Shown: one piece after another, positions 26,170-36,223 of the stretch
Position numbering within the stretch: the stretch's first letter is position 1
How the letters are laid out: the number at the start of each line of letters is the position of its first letter
Source of the DNA: Phormidium sp. FACHB-1136
GTDB taxonomy: Bacteria; Cyanobacteriota; Cyanobacteriia; Phormidesmidales; Phormidesmidaceae
Assembly (NCBI RefSeq): GCF_014697375.1
Contig: NZ_JACJRS010000036.1
Coordinates: 1-53,905 of the forward strand
DNA length: 53,905 nt
Direction of reading: 5' to 3'
Notes under the pieces: generated by a model
Seen by the model: only the letters and a program-made list of their open reading frames with translations
Told to the model about the DNA's origin: nothing
Databases searched by the model: none
Made by a program: the position numbers and the translations under genes

Positions 26170-26571
26170 CTAGAAGCGCTCGAAGATGAATTCAGTGCCC
26201 ACCAGGGGAACCTGGCTGCTGGGCATAGTCAGCAGAGAGGAGGTGTAGGGGTTGGCCAAATCGGGTACGCGCAGGGTGGGGTCGGTGGTGTTTTGCAGCC
26301 GCATCAACTCTTGAAAGGCGGTGGCGGTGGCATTGGCATCCCACTCTAGTTCGCGCTCCGGGAAACCGAAGCCGACCATTCTACCGCCTTGGCGGCCCAT
26401 GGTGCGGTTGATAAAAAAGTCGCCGGAATAGGTGGACATCAGGTCACTGAGGGCTTCTGGGATAGTTCTCATATCGTGGGATTGCATGTCCTGAGCCATG
26501 GCGGCGGGGGACACGGTGCAAGCCGCTAAAAGCGCCAGCATTCCAGAGATGTGCTTGAATTGAATGGCCAT
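26170..26571 (-). CDS. Small exported hypothetical protein
   Basis: 133 residues from the ATG at 26571. This ATG is 7 nt after AGGAGG, while the ATG at 26577 is too close to it. The N-terminal MAIQFKHISGMLALLAACTV and following PAAMAQ form a signal peptide, possibly lipoprotein-like (LAAC). The mature part is about 105 residues, Met-rich near its start (DMQSHDMRTIP), ending in FIFERF. I do not recognise the family. A terminator follows, so it is probably a single-gene unit. Confidence 0.7.
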   Translation of the reverse strand: MAIQFKHISGMLALLAACTVSPAAMAQDMQSHDMRTIPEALSDLMSTYSGDFFINRTMGRQGGRMVGFGFPERELEWDANATATAFQELMRLQNTTDPTLRVPDLANPYTSSLLTMPSSQVPLVGTEFIFERF

Positions 26572-26577
26572 CGCCAT

Positions 26578-26841
26578 GCCTCCTCAGAACCTTACAGGAC
26601 AGTGGATGGGGGATACGCTAGGGCCATCGCTGACCGTTCGCCAGAGTACTCCCTAGGTTGGAGCGGAGCCAAGGGAACTAAACATCAGCCTAGATACTGG
26701 GCTTAAGCACACTCCTTCCCCCCCTTTATATCGCAAAGGCTGAAAAGCGACACAGGTTTTCTGGCCTATTGTTGGCGTATTGTTACAGAGGCCGTAGGCC
26801 ATTAAAGTATCTGTAATCCCCAATCCCCAATCCCCGATGCC
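26578..26841. other. Spacer upstream of pyrE
   Basis: 264 bp between the minus-strand exported protein and pyrE. It ends with the short direct repeat CCCCAATCCCCAATCCCC (about 26818-26835) just before the pyrE ATG. There is no clear ribosome site, and I see no gene. Confidence 0.4.
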
Positions 26842-27456
26842 ATGACGGACGTCTCTTCCCAATACAATGGCCCAGATCTCGCCCAGATGGAAGCGGCGGA
26901 TTTGCGGCTGGCGCTCCTAGATCTGATCTGCCAGGGAGCCTACCAGGAGGGGGATTTCGTCCTCACCTCTGGACAGCGCAGCACCTACTACATCAACGGC
27001 AAACTGGTGACGCTGCACCCTCAGGGGGCGCTAATGCTGGGGCGGCTGATGCTGGAACAGGTTGGGCCGGAGGTCATCGGCGTGGCGGGGCTGACCCTAG
27101 GGGCCGATCCCATGGTGTCTGCGGTTAGCCTGGTGGCGATGTATGGGGGACGACAACTGTTCCCGCTGATTATTCGGAAGGAAGCCAAGGGCCACGGCAC
27201 CAAAGCCTACATCGAAGGGGTGAGCCTCCCGGCGGGGAGTGTCATCACGGTACTAGAAGATGTGGTGACCACCGGACAATCGGCCCTCAAGGCGGTGGAA
27301 CGACTCCAGGCGGCGGGCTATCAGGTGGATCAAATCTTGGCCCTCGTGGATCGGCAACAGGGAGGGGCAGAACTCTACGCCGAGCAGGGCATCGCCTTTA
27401 CTGCGCTATTTAACCTACCCGACGTTCAAGCCCACTGGGCCAATCGGAATGCCTAG
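26842..27456 (+). CDS. pyrE: Orotate phosphoribosyltransferase
   Basis: A 204-residue enzyme that makes orotidine 5'-monophosphate from orotate and PRPP in pyrimidine synthesis. The N-terminal FVLTSGQRSTYYINGKLV is typical, IRKEAKGHGTKAYIEG is the catalytic loop, and VLEDVVTTGQSALKAVERL is the PRPP-binding motif. The length is standard. The next gene starts 4 nt after the stop, so the two are probably one operon. Confidence 0.95.
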   Translation: MTDVSSQYNGPDLAQMEAADLRLALLDLICQGAYQEGDFVLTSGQRSTYYINGKLVTLHPQGALMLGRLMLEQVGPEVIGVAGLTLGADPMVSAVSLVAMYGGRQLFPLIIRKEAKGHGTKAYIEGVSLPAGSVITVLEDVVTTGQSALKAVERLQAAGYQVDQILALVDRQQGGAELYAEQGIAFTALFNLPDVQAHWANRNA

Positions 27457-27459
27457 GCT

Positions 27460-27933
27460 ATGGCCCATCCTCGTCCCGATATTGCCTTCATCCCTACGCC
27501 CTCCGACGCCGTGGCGGCGATGTTGGCGCTGGCAGAACTAACCCCGGCAGATCGCGTCTATGACCTCGGTTGCGGTGATGGTCGGCTGTTGATTCAGGCG
27601 GCGACGGTCTATGGCGTTTGCGGGGTGGGCATTGACATCAACCCTGACCTCTTGGCCCAGGCTCGCCTAGATGCCGAGGCGGCGGGGGTAGGGGATCGGA
27701 TCACCTTCATGCAGGGCAACCTGTTCGAGGCCGATGTACGACAGGCCACGGTGGTGCTCATTTACCTGCTGCCCCATCTCAACCTGCGGCTACGGCCTCA
27801 CTTGCTCAGTCAACTCCAACCCGGAGCCCGTGTCATTTCCCACCAGTTTGATATGGATGATTGGATTCCAGAAACCACGATAAAGCTAGAACCCTCCGAG
27901 GAGGATTCCGTGCTGTACCGCTGGCGGATCTAG
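27460..27933 (+). CDS. Class I SAM-dependent methyltransferase (small)
   Basis: 157 residues with a Rossmann-like SAM fold: motif I VYDLGCGDGRLLIQAA, an acidic end of strand 2 in GVGIDINPDLL, ITFMQGNLFEAD, and VVLIYLLPHLNLRLRP. It lacks an obvious substrate domain, so the acceptor is unknown; short proteins of this type include candidate protein-lysine methyltransferases. It is placed 4 nt after pyrE and ends close to the convergent methyltransferase at 27943. Confidence 0.8.
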   Translation: MAHPRPDIAFIPTPSDAVAAMLALAELTPADRVYDLGCGDGRLLIQAATVYGVCGVGIDINPDLLAQARLDAEAAGVGDRITFMQGNLFEADVRQATVVLIYLLPHLNLRLRPHLLSQLQPGARVISHQFDMDDWIPETTIKLEPSEEDSVLYRWRI

Positions 27934-27942
27934 GGGGTTAAT

Positions 27943-28986
27943 CTAGGTGGCGGGCTTGTGGGCTACCCAATACTTGCTCATAAAGTGGACTTGGTTACTG
28001 ACGGACTCGAACCCGGCATCGATGAGGCGCTGGTTGAGGTCGTCGGTGGTGTAGTGGCGATAGTAGGGCTCGTGGAACATGGTTGGAAAGTTGTCCATCA
28101 TCACCTCAAATTCGGGAGAATCCGACCGCTGGATGGAGTCGCAGATGATGAAGACGCCGCCCGGTTTGACCACGCGATAGGCTTCGTTGATCACGTTTTG
28201 GCGGGCTTCGGCGGGTAGTTCGTGGAACAGGAACACACTCACCACGGCCTCAAAGTAGGCCGCCACAAAGGGGAGATCTTCGCCATTGGCCTGCACCAAC
28301 TGGGGCAATACCCTGGGCTTGCTAGACAGCAAGCCATTCGCCTTACGGAGGTAGGCCGGAGACAAATCCACCCCATACAGCAAGGTTTGGGGCAGGGTAT
28401 CGCGGATCATACTGAGGGTGCGCCCGGTACCGCAGGCGATGTCGAGCACCTTGGGCTTGGGCTTATCGGCTAGGGCGGCTTTGAGCGGAGCCAAAATGCG
28501 CCGCCGCATGGGGTCAGCGGATCCGTTGAAGAGGATTTCCACCTGAAGATCGTACAGGTTAGCCGACATCTCACTGAGATAGCCGTTGGTTTGGTGGTGG
28601 AAATTTTGCAGGTAGTACTTGGGATAGCCGGAAGTATCAATGTCGGCGTCGAAGCTGTGGTAGTGGCGACGATTCGCTCGTTCCCAAAGGCCGGGGAGAT
28701 CGAGACACACGAAGGGATAGAACCGAAAAAATTCATCCCAGGGGTTGTCAAACAACAGTTCCTTGGGATACACACCTGCCTCGGCATCGGCCCAATCCTG
28801 CTCTAGGAGGTCGTTCAGGCGCTGCTGGAGAATTTGAAGCGTCTTGAAATCAACGTCTTGAATCTTGACCTTGGGCGGATTGAAGGCCCGCATCAGTTGG
28901 CCGCTAAGGGACTTGTGGGTAACCCCAAAATAGCTTTTGCCCTGCTGAAAGGTTTGGTAGGCCAGCTTGGTGATTGTGTCAGGCAT
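27943..28986 (-). CDS. Class I SAM-dependent methyltransferase with N-terminal extension
   Basis: 347 residues. Residues 1-~170 form a helical extension (GLWERANRRHYHSFDADIDT, YYLQNFHHQTNGYLSEMSA). The C-terminal part is a class I fold with VLDIACGTGRTLSMI, YGVDLSPAYLRKA, ANGEDLPFVAAYFEAVVSVF and EAYRVVKPGGVFIICD. It is similar in style to UbiE/MenG-like and lipid methyltransferases, but the substrate is not shown by the sequence. It is convergent with the small methyltransferase. Confidence 0.85.
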   Translation of the reverse strand: MPDTITKLAYQTFQQGKSYFGVTHKSLSGQLMRAFNPPKVKIQDVDFKTLQILQQRLNDLLEQDWADAEAGVYPKELLFDNPWDEFFRFYPFVCLDLPGLWERANRRHYHSFDADIDTSGYPKYYLQNFHHQTNGYLSEMSANLYDLQVEILFNGSADPMRRRILAPLKAALADKPKPKVLDIACGTGRTLSMIRDTLPQTLLYGVDLSPAYLRKANGLLSSKPRVLPQLVQANGEDLPFVAAYFEAVVSVFLFHELPAEARQNVINEAYRVVKPGGVFIICDSIQRSDSPEFEVMMDNFPTMFHEPYYRHYTTDDLNQRLIDAGFESVSNQVHFMSKYWVAHKPAT

Positions 28987-29665
28987 GGGTAGCGGTTTAT
29001 TTTTTCACAAAAATATATATCAGCGTAAATAATTGTAACGACTTTTTCAAGCCGAGTTTTTCATCTGCGATCTATGATCCGACTTCCACGTCAGAACCGC
29101 TTAAAACCCCATGGATGGGGAGACAGCCTGTCCCCTTGCCGTTCACCCTACCCCGGCTCACCGAGATCCCAAGGCACCAGCGGTAGCCCTTCTAGCCGAC
29201 TAAACCCGCGAGTATCGGAGTCACTGGCGTTCCCTTCTCTGCCAGGGCCAGTTCCGCAATGAGCCCATCGTCGCTAGAGTTTCTGGCAGGGCTTGCCAGG
29301 GTGGTTGAACTTTGCAACCCCTATGTAGAGATCCAAGCCCGCACGATATCTCGTCCCAAGTTTGCTCTCAGCGTTTCCCGTTCAGGGTCATCAGACCATC
29401 TGCCAGATAGGTCGTGAATAAGGGTAGACCGATCCGATAAATGTTCTGTTGAGGCATCGATTGATGTCGTTGTGGGCACAAGGGGCTGCTGGGCTTGCTC
29501 AAACTGGGACGGGTGAGCCGCGATCCACCAACGGAGACTCGTATAATAGATGCTTGGCGATGGGATCGATGAACGATTGGCTTGATTGATTCGTGGGTGA
29601 TCCGCTAAATCCGAGTCCTTCGGCCCTGTCTCCCTCATCATTTCTTTAGCAGGTTTATTGGTACC
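28987..29665. other. Spacer upstream of ribBA
   Basis: 679 bp without a supported gene. Short frames on both strands lack ribosome sites and family features. I looked for an FMN riboswitch before ribBA and did not recognise its conserved segments. Promoters for ribBA and for the minus-strand methyltransferase must lie here. Confidence 0.5.
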
Positions 29666-31420
29666 GTGGTTAACCCAGCATCGGGGAACGTTCCGTCCGC
29701 TCCACAACCGCCCGCCGACACCCTTCCCTCAGATTTTCAGTTTGATTCCATCGAATCGGCCCTGCAAGATTTGGCGGCGGGGAAATCTATCGTGGTGGTG
29801 GATGACGAAAACCGGGAAAACGAAGGGGACGTGATCTGCGCCGCCCAGTTTGCCACCCCCGACAACATCAACTTTATGGCGGTGGAGGCGCGGGGGCTGA
29901 TTTGCCTCGCCATGACCGGGGAGCGGCTGGATGAACTCGACCTGCCCCTGATGGTGAGCCACAGCGCCTTTGAGGACGAAAACGAACAAACCGCCTTCAC
30001 CGTCAGTATCGATGCCGCCCTGGCCTGGGGGGTGACCACGGGTATTTCCGCCGAAGACCGGGCGCGAACGATTCAGGTGGCCATCAACCCCAACGCTCGC
30101 CCCAACGACCTGCGCCGACCGGGCCATATTTTTCCGCTGCGGGCCAAACATGGCGGCGTTCTCAAGCGGGCAGGCCACACCGAGGCCGGGGTGGATTTGG
30201 CCCGACTGGCGGGACTCTATCCGGCGGGGGTAATCTGCGAAATCCAAAACCCCGATGGCTCCATGGCCCGTCTGCCGGAACTGGTGGACTATGCCAAAAC
30301 CTTTGGCCTCAAGCTGATCAGCATTGCCGATCTGATCCGCTATCGCCTCCAGCACGAGCGCTTTGTGCAGCGGGAAGCGGTGGCGGAACTGCCCACCCAG
30401 TTTGGCCTCTTCCACATCTACGCCTACCGGAATTTGCTGGATGATTCCGAGCACGTCGCCCTAGTGAAAGGCGACCCCGCCACCTTTACCGACAATTCGG
30501 TGATGGTGCGGGTGCATTCCGAGTGTTTGACGGGGGACGCCTTTGGTTCCCTGCGCTGCGACTGCCGAATGCAGCTTCAGGCGGCCCTGAAAATGATTGA
30601 AGCCGCCGGACGGGGCGTGGTCGTCTACCTGCGCCAGGAGGGCCGGGGCATTGGCTTAGTGAACAAACTCAAAGCCTACTCCCTGCAAGATATGGGCCTC
30701 GATACCGTGGAGGCCAACGAAAAGCTGGGCTTGCCTGTGGATCAGCGCAACTACGGCATTGGAGCGCAAATCCTCAACGACATCGGCGTGAAAAAATTCT
30801 GCCTGATTACCAACAACCCCCGCAAAATTGCTGGCCTCAAGGGCTATGGCCTGGAAATGGTAGACCGGGTGCCGCTGATCATCGAAGCCACCCCCTACAA
30901 CTCCAGCTATCTCTCCACCAAGGCCCAAAAGCTGGGCCACCTGATGCTGCAAACCTACCTGGTTACGGTGGCTATCCACTGGCACCGGGGGCCACTGGCG
31001 GCGGCGGATCGCTACCAAAAGCTAGAGAAACTGCGCCACCTCGCCCAGGCCCAAGGGCTGCGCTTACAGGAAGAAGCCCGTTCCGTGGCGGCGGCCCTGT
31101 TTAGCCAGCCCCACCAAATTATTCATCTCGGCCTAGAAAGCCCCGAAGCCGTTGACGCCGACTGGTATACCGACCCCAATCAGCCCCACCTCAAGGCTCT
31201 CACCACGGTGCTAGACGACCTGGTGACCTGGCCCGACCTCAACCAAATGGCCTTTTTAATTTCCAACGGCACTGACCCCTTCAGCGGTCTTCAGGTCAGC
31301 CTCAACCGCCAGATCTTCCATCGCGGCGACCCCACCGAAGATGTCAAACCCTCCGATCTCATCCAGGGCCTCGAAACCCAACGCATCTACATGTTCTCCA
31401 ACCACATCCCCAGCGACTAA
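29666..31420 (+). CDS. ribBA: Bifunctional RibBA (DHBP synthase / GTP cyclohydrolase II)
   Basis: 584 residues, starting with GTG. The RibB domain (~residues 25-235) has [24 protein letters not shown] and [16 protein letters not shown], and makes 3,4-dihydroxy-2-butanone 4-phosphate. The RibA domain (~240-440) has [19 protein letters not shown] with the three zinc-binding Cys, [16 protein letters not shown] and [11 protein letters not shown], and opens GTP to start riboflavin synthesis. The remaining ~140 residues are an extra C-terminal region of unknown role ([37 protein letters not shown]). All catalytic residues appear intact. Confidence 0.95.
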   Translation: MVNPASGNVPSAPQPPADTLPSDFQFDSIESALQDLAAGKSIVVVDDENRENEGDVICAAQFATPDNINFMAVEARGLICLAMTGERLDELDLPLMVSHSAFEDENEQTAFTVSIDAALAWGVTTGISAEDRARTIQVAINPNARPNDLRRPGHIFPLRAKHGGVLKRAGHTEAGVDLARLAGLYPAGVICEIQNPDGSMARLPELVDYAKTFGLKLISIADLIRYRLQHERFVQREAVAELPTQFGLFHIYAYRNLLDDSEHVALVKGDPATFTDNSVMVRVHSECLTGDAFGSLRCDCRMQLQAALKMIEAAGRGVVVYLRQEGRGIGLVNKLKAYSLQDMGLDTVEANEKLGLPVDQRNYGIGAQILNDIGVKKFCLITNNPRKIAGLKGYGLEMVDRVPLIIEATPYNSSYLSTKAQKLGHLMLQTYLVTVAIHWHRGPLAAADRYQKLEKLRHLAQAQGLRLQEEARSVAAALFSQPHQIIHLGLESPEAVDADWYTDPNQPHLKALTTVLDDLVTWPDLNQMAFLISNGTDPFSGLQVSLNRQIFHRGDPTEDVKPSDLIQGLETQRIYMFSNHIPSD

Positions 31421-31631
31421 AGATCTGCGGTGAGCCGTTGGCGCAACGCATCAAAGCGCTGCCAAACCATCTCAGGTGTCTGGGGTGAGGTCATCTGGGC
31501 CAGGGCTGGATCGCATTTTGCGACTTCATAACTATTTAGCTATATTAGATATACTTGGCCCCCGCCCAACGTCGGTGCGAGGCCCCGTACCAACTCGCCT
31601 TCTCTAAAACCTACGAATGCAGGAAAAGACC

Positions 31632-32165
31632 ATGGATCGATGGATTCGCCGAGTCTGGGCCGGGATGCGGCGAGGGTTGGTGCTGGTGTTGGGAATCATC
31701 CTAGGGCTGGGCTGGGGAATGCCCGCCGCCTGGGCCACGGTGCGCACCCTAGAAGAGGCTCCTGGGCAGGTGGTGGTGCAGTCGCGGCAGACGGTGCAAG
31801 ATCAGCGGGGGCGAAGCTGGCAGGTGATTGCCTTTAAACGCCAGCGTCCCGATGGCACGGCCACCTTTGCGGTGCGGCTGGTGGGATTCCCTGGATCGGT
31901 CACCCTGGATCGCCAGCAGCCCCTCACCCTGACCAACTCCCTGGGTAAAACCTTCACCGCCGCCGATGCTTCGGGCAAAATTTTTACCGATGCAGAACGC
32001 CCTGAACCCCACGTGGGCCAGTACGATCTCCAACCCCTGCTGTCGCAGTTGCAGGCGGAAATTCCCCTCCAGTTGGCCCTACCCACGGTGGAGGGAGAAG
32101 CGGTGCGGCTGATGGTACCCGCCGCCCTGGTGAAGGAATGGCAGGCGGTGGCCAATGCGGGCTGA
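31632..32165 (+). CDS. DUF3122 exported protein
   Basis: 177 residues from the ATG at 31632, with AGGA about 7 nt upstream. The N-terminus (MRRGLVLVLGIILGLGWGMP, then AAWA) is a signal peptide. The body matches the cyanobacterial DUF3122 pattern (WQVIAFKRQRPDGTATFAVR, LVGFPGSVTLD, VGQYDLQPLLSQLQAEIPLQL). It is probably periplasmic or thylakoid-lumenal; the role is unknown. Its end touches the next large gene, which starts at 32155 or 32167, so the two are likely co-transcribed. Confidence 0.85.
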   Translation: MDRWIRRVWAGMRRGLVLVLGIILGLGWGMPAAWATVRTLEEAPGQVVVQSRQTVQDQRGRSWQVIAFKRQRPDGTATFAVRLVGFPGSVTLDRQQPLTLTNSLGKTFTAADASGKIFTDAERPEPHVGQYDLQPLLSQLQAEIPLQLALPTVEGEAVRLMVPAALVKEWQAVANAG

Positions 32166-34833
32166 GATGCCAAACACCCCCGCCTTGGGTGCAGGGTTAA
32201 CGGATTTACCCTCGGTGGACGCCACCACCCTCGCCGCCCAGGATCGTTGGTTGCGTGATCATCGGCTCTGGGGGCAGTTACCCGATGCGGCGATCCAAGC
32301 CTTGGCCCAGGCCCTCCATCCCCTGACGGCGGTGGCGGGGGCGGTGTTGTTTCAGCCCCAATCGCCCTCCCTGGGCCTGTACCTGCTGAAGCGGGGATCG
32401 GTGGCGATCTATCGGCCCTCGGCCCTGGGGCCACTGCTGATTCGGCAGCGCAGTGACGGAGATTTATTTGGCCATGTGTCGCTGATGGGGGGAGCCGACC
32501 ACGGCATCCACCAAACCCAGGCCGTGGCCCTCAGCGCCAGCGAGATTGGGTTTGTGCCCCGGTTGGTGTGCCATCGGCTGATGCAGCAGCACCCTGAGTT
32601 CGAGCATTTGCTCAACACCCTGCTGGTGCAGGATCTCAACGCCTTTAGCGCCCGCATTGCCCGCGAGGAACAGCGCATTCAGGGGTTGCAAGCCTATCTT
32701 CAGCCGATTTCCAAACAGGGGGCGATTTGGGGCACCAGCAAAGCCGCCACCAAGCTCAAAACCCAGGTGGAACAGGCCGCCGCCAGTCTGCGCCCCGTGG
32801 TGTTGCAGGGGGCCGCAGGCACAGGCAAAACCTTTTTGGCCGGGGTCATCCATGGGCAGTCGAGTCTGGCCGATCAGCCCTTTGCTGAGCTAGATTGCGC
32901 CCGGTTGCCCTACCTGGCCGACGGTCGGATCGATACCGATTCCCTCTTTGGCCAAGGGGAAAAGCCGGGCCTGCTAGAGCTTTTGGAACGGGGCACGTTG
33001 CTCATTAGCAATGCCCAGCGCCTAGGGCCAGGGGATCGAGAACGGCTGCTGCAATACAGCCTCACGGGCAGCTTTTTTAGAAATGCCCCGCCGCTGTCTC
33101 CGCCCCGCAATCGGATGGAGGCCACCCCCCGCCCCCCCAATGCCGCCGTGCAAACCTGGGTGCGGCTCATGTTTGCCACCCCCGAAGCCCTGCCCTGGCC
33201 AGGGGAGACGGTGATTTCCCTCAAACTGCTGAGCTTAACCCAGCGCAAGGCAGATATTCCGGCCTTTGCCGATCACTTTTTGGCCCGGTGTTGTCAGGCC
33301 CAAAATCGTCCTACCCTGGGGCTGGATCAGGCGGATCGCCGTCGTCTGCTGAGCTACGACTACCCCGGCAACCTGACGGAACTGGCGGAAATCCTCTACC
33401 GGGCGGTGATTATGACGCCCCCCGGCCAAGTGGTGATCCCAGAACAAGCCCTCTGGTCGGTGCAGTCGGACAAAAACGCCTTCCGCATTGACCTACTCAC
33501 CCATGTGCCCTGGCTGCGGCGGGTCTTGCTCAGTCGGTGGTACCCGGAGGGGCTGTGGATTCCTATGATGGCGGTGTTTGTGCCCGTTACCCTGGCGGGG
33601 TTTCTCGGCCCCCAGGAGCGGGGGGATAGCGTCACCCTCAACCTATTTTGGGCCTGGTGGTGGCCGGGATATCTGTTTCTATTTGTATTTGTGGGGCGGC
33701 TGTGGTGCGCCGTTTGCCCGTTTATGATCATGGCGGAGGGGCTGCGGCGGCTGTCGCTGTGGCTGTGGCCCCGGCAGCAATGGGCTTGGCCCACCCGCTG
33801 GCTGAATCGCTGGGGGGCGTGGTGGTTGTTCCTGGGGTTTGCGGTGATCTACCTCTGGGAAAAACTCTGGGACTTGCCCCACCGGGCCTACCTATCGGCC
33901 TGGCTGTTGCTGGCCATTACGGCGGGGGCCGTCATCTTTAGTTTGATCTACGAACGGCGGCTGTGGTGTCGCTACCTCTGCCCCATTGGCGGCATGAATG
34001 GCCTGTTTGCCAAGCTGGCCATGGTGGAACTGCGATCCACCCAGCAGGTCTGTGGGAGCCAGTGCAGCACCTTTGGCTGCTACAAGGGCAGCGGGGTTAC
34101 TCCAATCACCTTTGCCGATGCCCTGCCCCAGGAAGGCCAAGCCACAGGCGGTTGTCCCCTCTATTCCCACCCAGCTCAGCTTGCCGATAACCGGGACTGT
34201 GTTCTGTGTATGACCTGCCTCAAAGCCTGCCCCAACCGCTCGGTGCAGCTCAACCTGCGTTTTCCCAGTGCCGACCTGCTCGACAACCACCAGGGTAGTG
34301 GAGCCGAGGCGGCCCTGCTGCTGATGTTGCTGGGGGGCGTGTTGATGCACCACGGCAGCAAAGTCATCGGCCTGTTCAGGCTTCCCCCCTGGCCCCTAGA
34401 CGCGGATCACCTGATCACCGCTGCGCCCCTGGCCCTGGCCCTGCTCAGTCTGCCCGCCCTGGCCCTGGCCCTAGCCCACCGCCTCGCCCGCTGGATAGAC
34501 CCCCAGCAGCCCGACTATGTCACCGTGGCCTACGCCTATCTGCCCTTCACCCTGGCCCTCAATCTCGCCCACTACATCCCTGCCGCCACTACCGAGGCAG
34601 GGCAAATCCTCGTCGTCATTGCCCGCAGTGTGGGATATTACGACGCCCCTCTCCCCAGCCTGACCTGGAGCCCCGATGTCGCCGCCTTCCTCCAAGGCGT
34701 CACGATTCTCTCGGCCCTGGTCTTTAGCGTCTATCCGCTCCTACGCATCACCCAGCGCCCCTGGTGGTCTAACCTACCCCACCTGCTGTTGATGGGCGGT
34801 TTTGCCGTGGCCGGATTCTGGCTGATGGTGTAG
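32155..34833 (+). CDS. Cyclic-nucleotide-binding / AAA-like / membrane polyferredoxin (NapH/NosR-type) fusion
   Basis: 892 residues (ATG at 32155, overlapping the previous gene) or 888 (ATG at 32167). Residues ~30-160 are a cNMP-binding domain (GLYLLKRGSVAIYRP). Residues ~175-430 resemble a sigma-54-activator AAA+ domain: Walker A GAAGTGKT is kept, but the Walker B position reads GTLLISNAQRL (no acidic pair) and the GAFTGA loop is missing. From ~450 on there are several membrane helices with CAVCPF, CRYLCPIGG, CGSQCSTFGC and CVLCMTCLKACP, as in NapH/NosR-type ferredoxin electron-transfer proteins. It probably links a nucleotide or redox signal to membrane electron flow; the partner is unknown. 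Cyanobacteria generally lack sigma-54, so transcription activation is unlikely. Confidence 0.85.
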   Translation: MRAEMPNTPALGAGLTDLPSVDATTLAAQDRWLRDHRLWGQLPDAAIQALAQALHPLTAVAGAVLFQPQSPSLGLYLLKRGSVAIYRPSALGPLLIRQRSDGDLFGHVSLMGGADHGIHQTQAVALSASEIGFVPRLVCHRLMQQHPEFEHLLNTLLVQDLNAFSARIAREEQRIQGLQAYLQPISKQGAIWGTSKAATKLKTQVEQAAASLRPVVLQGAAGTGKTFLAGVIHGQSSLADQPFAELDCARLPYLADGRIDTDSLFGQGEKPGLLELLERGTLLISNAQRLGPGDRERLLQYSLTGSFFRNAPPLSPPRNRMEATPRPPNAAVQTWVRLMFATPEALPWPGETVISLKLLSLTQRKADIPAFADHFLARCCQAQNRPTLGLDQADRRRLLSYDYPGNLTELAEILYRAVIMTPPGQVVIPEQALWSVQSDKNAFRIDLLTHVPWLRRVLLSRWYPEGLWIPMMAVFVPVTLAGFLGPQERGDSVTLNLFWAWWWPGYLFLFVFVGRLWCAVCPFMIMAEGLRRLSLWLWPRQQWAWPTRWLNRWGAWWLFLGFAVIYLWEKLWDLPHRAYLSAWLLLAITAGAVIFSLIYERRLWCRYLCPIGGMNGLFAKLAMVELRSTQQVCGSQCSTFGCYKGSGVTPITFADALPQEGQATGGCPLYSHPAQLADNRDCVLCMTCLKACPNRSVQLNLRFPSADLLDNHQGSGAEAALLLMLLGGVLMHHGSKVIGLFRLPPWPLDADHLITAAPLALALLSLPALALALAHRLARWIDPQQPDYVTVAYAYLPFTLALNLAHYIPAATTEAGQILVVIARSVGYYDAPLPSLTWSPDVAAFLQGVTILSALVFSVYPLLRITQRPWWSNLPHLLLMGGFAVAGFWLMV

Positions 34834-34873
34834 GGAGGCTTGCCTAGGGGGCGGAAGAGCCGCCGACCGGGGG

Positions 34874-36079
34874 CTATGGATCACCCTGAAACACTTGGCT
34901 GGGGCGGGAAATACCCCGTTGGGTTAGGCCCGCGTCAATGTCGCGCAGGAGTTGGGTATCGGCGTCGGTCATGGAGGAATGGGAGACGGCTCCGGGCCGC
35001 AAAAAGTCGAAGGCTTCGAGAAATAGTTGGGGATTGGCGGCGATGGGGGCGTCCATGTGGGCGGGAATAACCCGTTCAAACTGCCAGGTCGCTACCTGCT
35101 TGGCCCAGTCCAACACGTCCCTTGGGCCTCGGTTAAAAATCAGGGTTTTGAGGATAGGGGCCACGGAGAGTTTCCCTTGGTTGTGCAGGGCGTTGAAGGA
35201 ATCGGGCCAGTGGGGCTGCCAGCGGAAAGGGTAGAGGCCAAAGTAGTTTTGGCGAGAACGATCCGGGGCTTGCTTGGCTTCGCGGAACATGTCCCCGGTG
35301 GTGGCCACGTCCAGGGTGCTGGGCCGAAAGTAAAAGGCAAACAGGGCGATGCGCTGCCAGCCCTTGCGGCGATTTTCCGGCGTATCGACGATGGCATCGG
35401 CGGGGCTGTCCTTGGCGTGGAACAGCAGCGGAAAGGGGTTGATCTGCACTACAGCGGGCGGTTCAGCGGGGATAGACACTAGGGCATCGGTCACCATCAG
35501 GGTGCGACTGGGGCGATGGAAGCAGGCGGTTTCGCCAAAGGGGCCAAGGCCGAGGGGGATGGGGGGCAGAATGGCACAATCCACCTGGTCGGCAAAGGGC
35601 AGGCGAGAGCTATCATCGGGCAAAAGCTGGGTGCGATCCGCAGGCAACCCCAGCCAGGGCAGGGGCAAATTGAGGGGAAAACTCCACTGATTAGGGGTGA
35701 CATAGACCTGGGCCGTGGGAAAGCGCCGAGCAAAGGGGCCAACAAACACCTTGTGCTCAATCCCTGTCACGGTAGACAAAATGATGTAGCGCACCGGGCC
35801 ATGGCGATCCTCCAGTTCCCGCAGCAGACGCACACACTCTGTCGTGGGAGCCACCGGAGCATAGACCAGCAGCCCACGGGGTTCTAGCCGCACCACGGTC
35901 ATCCGAATCGGCACCACCACATAGAAAATGCCCTGGAACTGATCGAAGGTCCACACCGTATCTTTGACCACCTCGGTACGCAGGGTGGGGCGCTGGCCAT
36001 AGGGGTAGAGGGGCACCAGGGGCCAAAAGGGCCAAGCGGTATCGCGATGAGGACTAGACAACGTAGGAGCAACCGTCAT
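34874..36079 (-). CDS. DUF4336-domain protein
   Basis: About 401 residues from the ATG at 36079. It matches DUF4336, a family common in cyanobacteria and plants: WPFWPLVPLYPYGQRPTLRT, VPIRMTVVRLEPRGLLVYAP, IILSTVTGIEHKVFVGPFA, and a C-terminal RVIPAHMDAPIA. The fold is probably metallo-beta-lactamase-like (substrate-binding His and Asp are not clearly assignable). The function is unknown. It is convergent with the polyferredoxin fusion. Confidence 0.85.
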   Translation of the reverse strand: MTVAPTLSSPHRDTAWPFWPLVPLYPYGQRPTLRTEVVKDTVWTFDQFQGIFYVVVPIRMTVVRLEPRGLLVYAPVAPTTECVRLLRELEDRHGPVRYIILSTVTGIEHKVFVGPFARRFPTAQVYVTPNQWSFPLNLPLPWLGLPADRTQLLPDDSSRLPFADQVDCAILPPIPLGLGPFGETACFHRPSRTLMVTDALVSIPAEPPAVVQINPFPLLFHAKDSPADAIVDTPENRRKGWQRIALFAFYFRPSTLDVATTGDMFREAKQAPDRSRQNYFGLYPFRWQPHWPDSFNALHNQGKLSVAPILKTLIFNRGPRDVLDWAKQVATWQFERVIPAHMDAPIAANPQLFLEAFDFLRPGAVSHSSMTDADTQLLRDIDAGLTQRGISRPSQVFQGDP

Positions 36080-36223
36080 GGACAATTCTGGTAAAATGAG
36101 GAACGTCTTGATCAGCCTGTGGTTCTCTCATTTTCTCTGAGAAAAGAGCCTGAGGATAGATAGGATGGAAAATCTCTAGGAGTGGATCACAAAGGTCTGC
36201 CAGCCGATCAAATCATCTAGCCA

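Noticed and set aside
28987-29665. FMN riboswitch before ribBA
   Set aside because: I searched for the conserved RFN-element segments and could not recognise them; a covariance-model search would settle it.
29321-29707. 128-codon minus-strand frame upstream of ribBA
   Set aside because: It runs into the start of ribBA on the opposite strand, has an odd composition and no family features.
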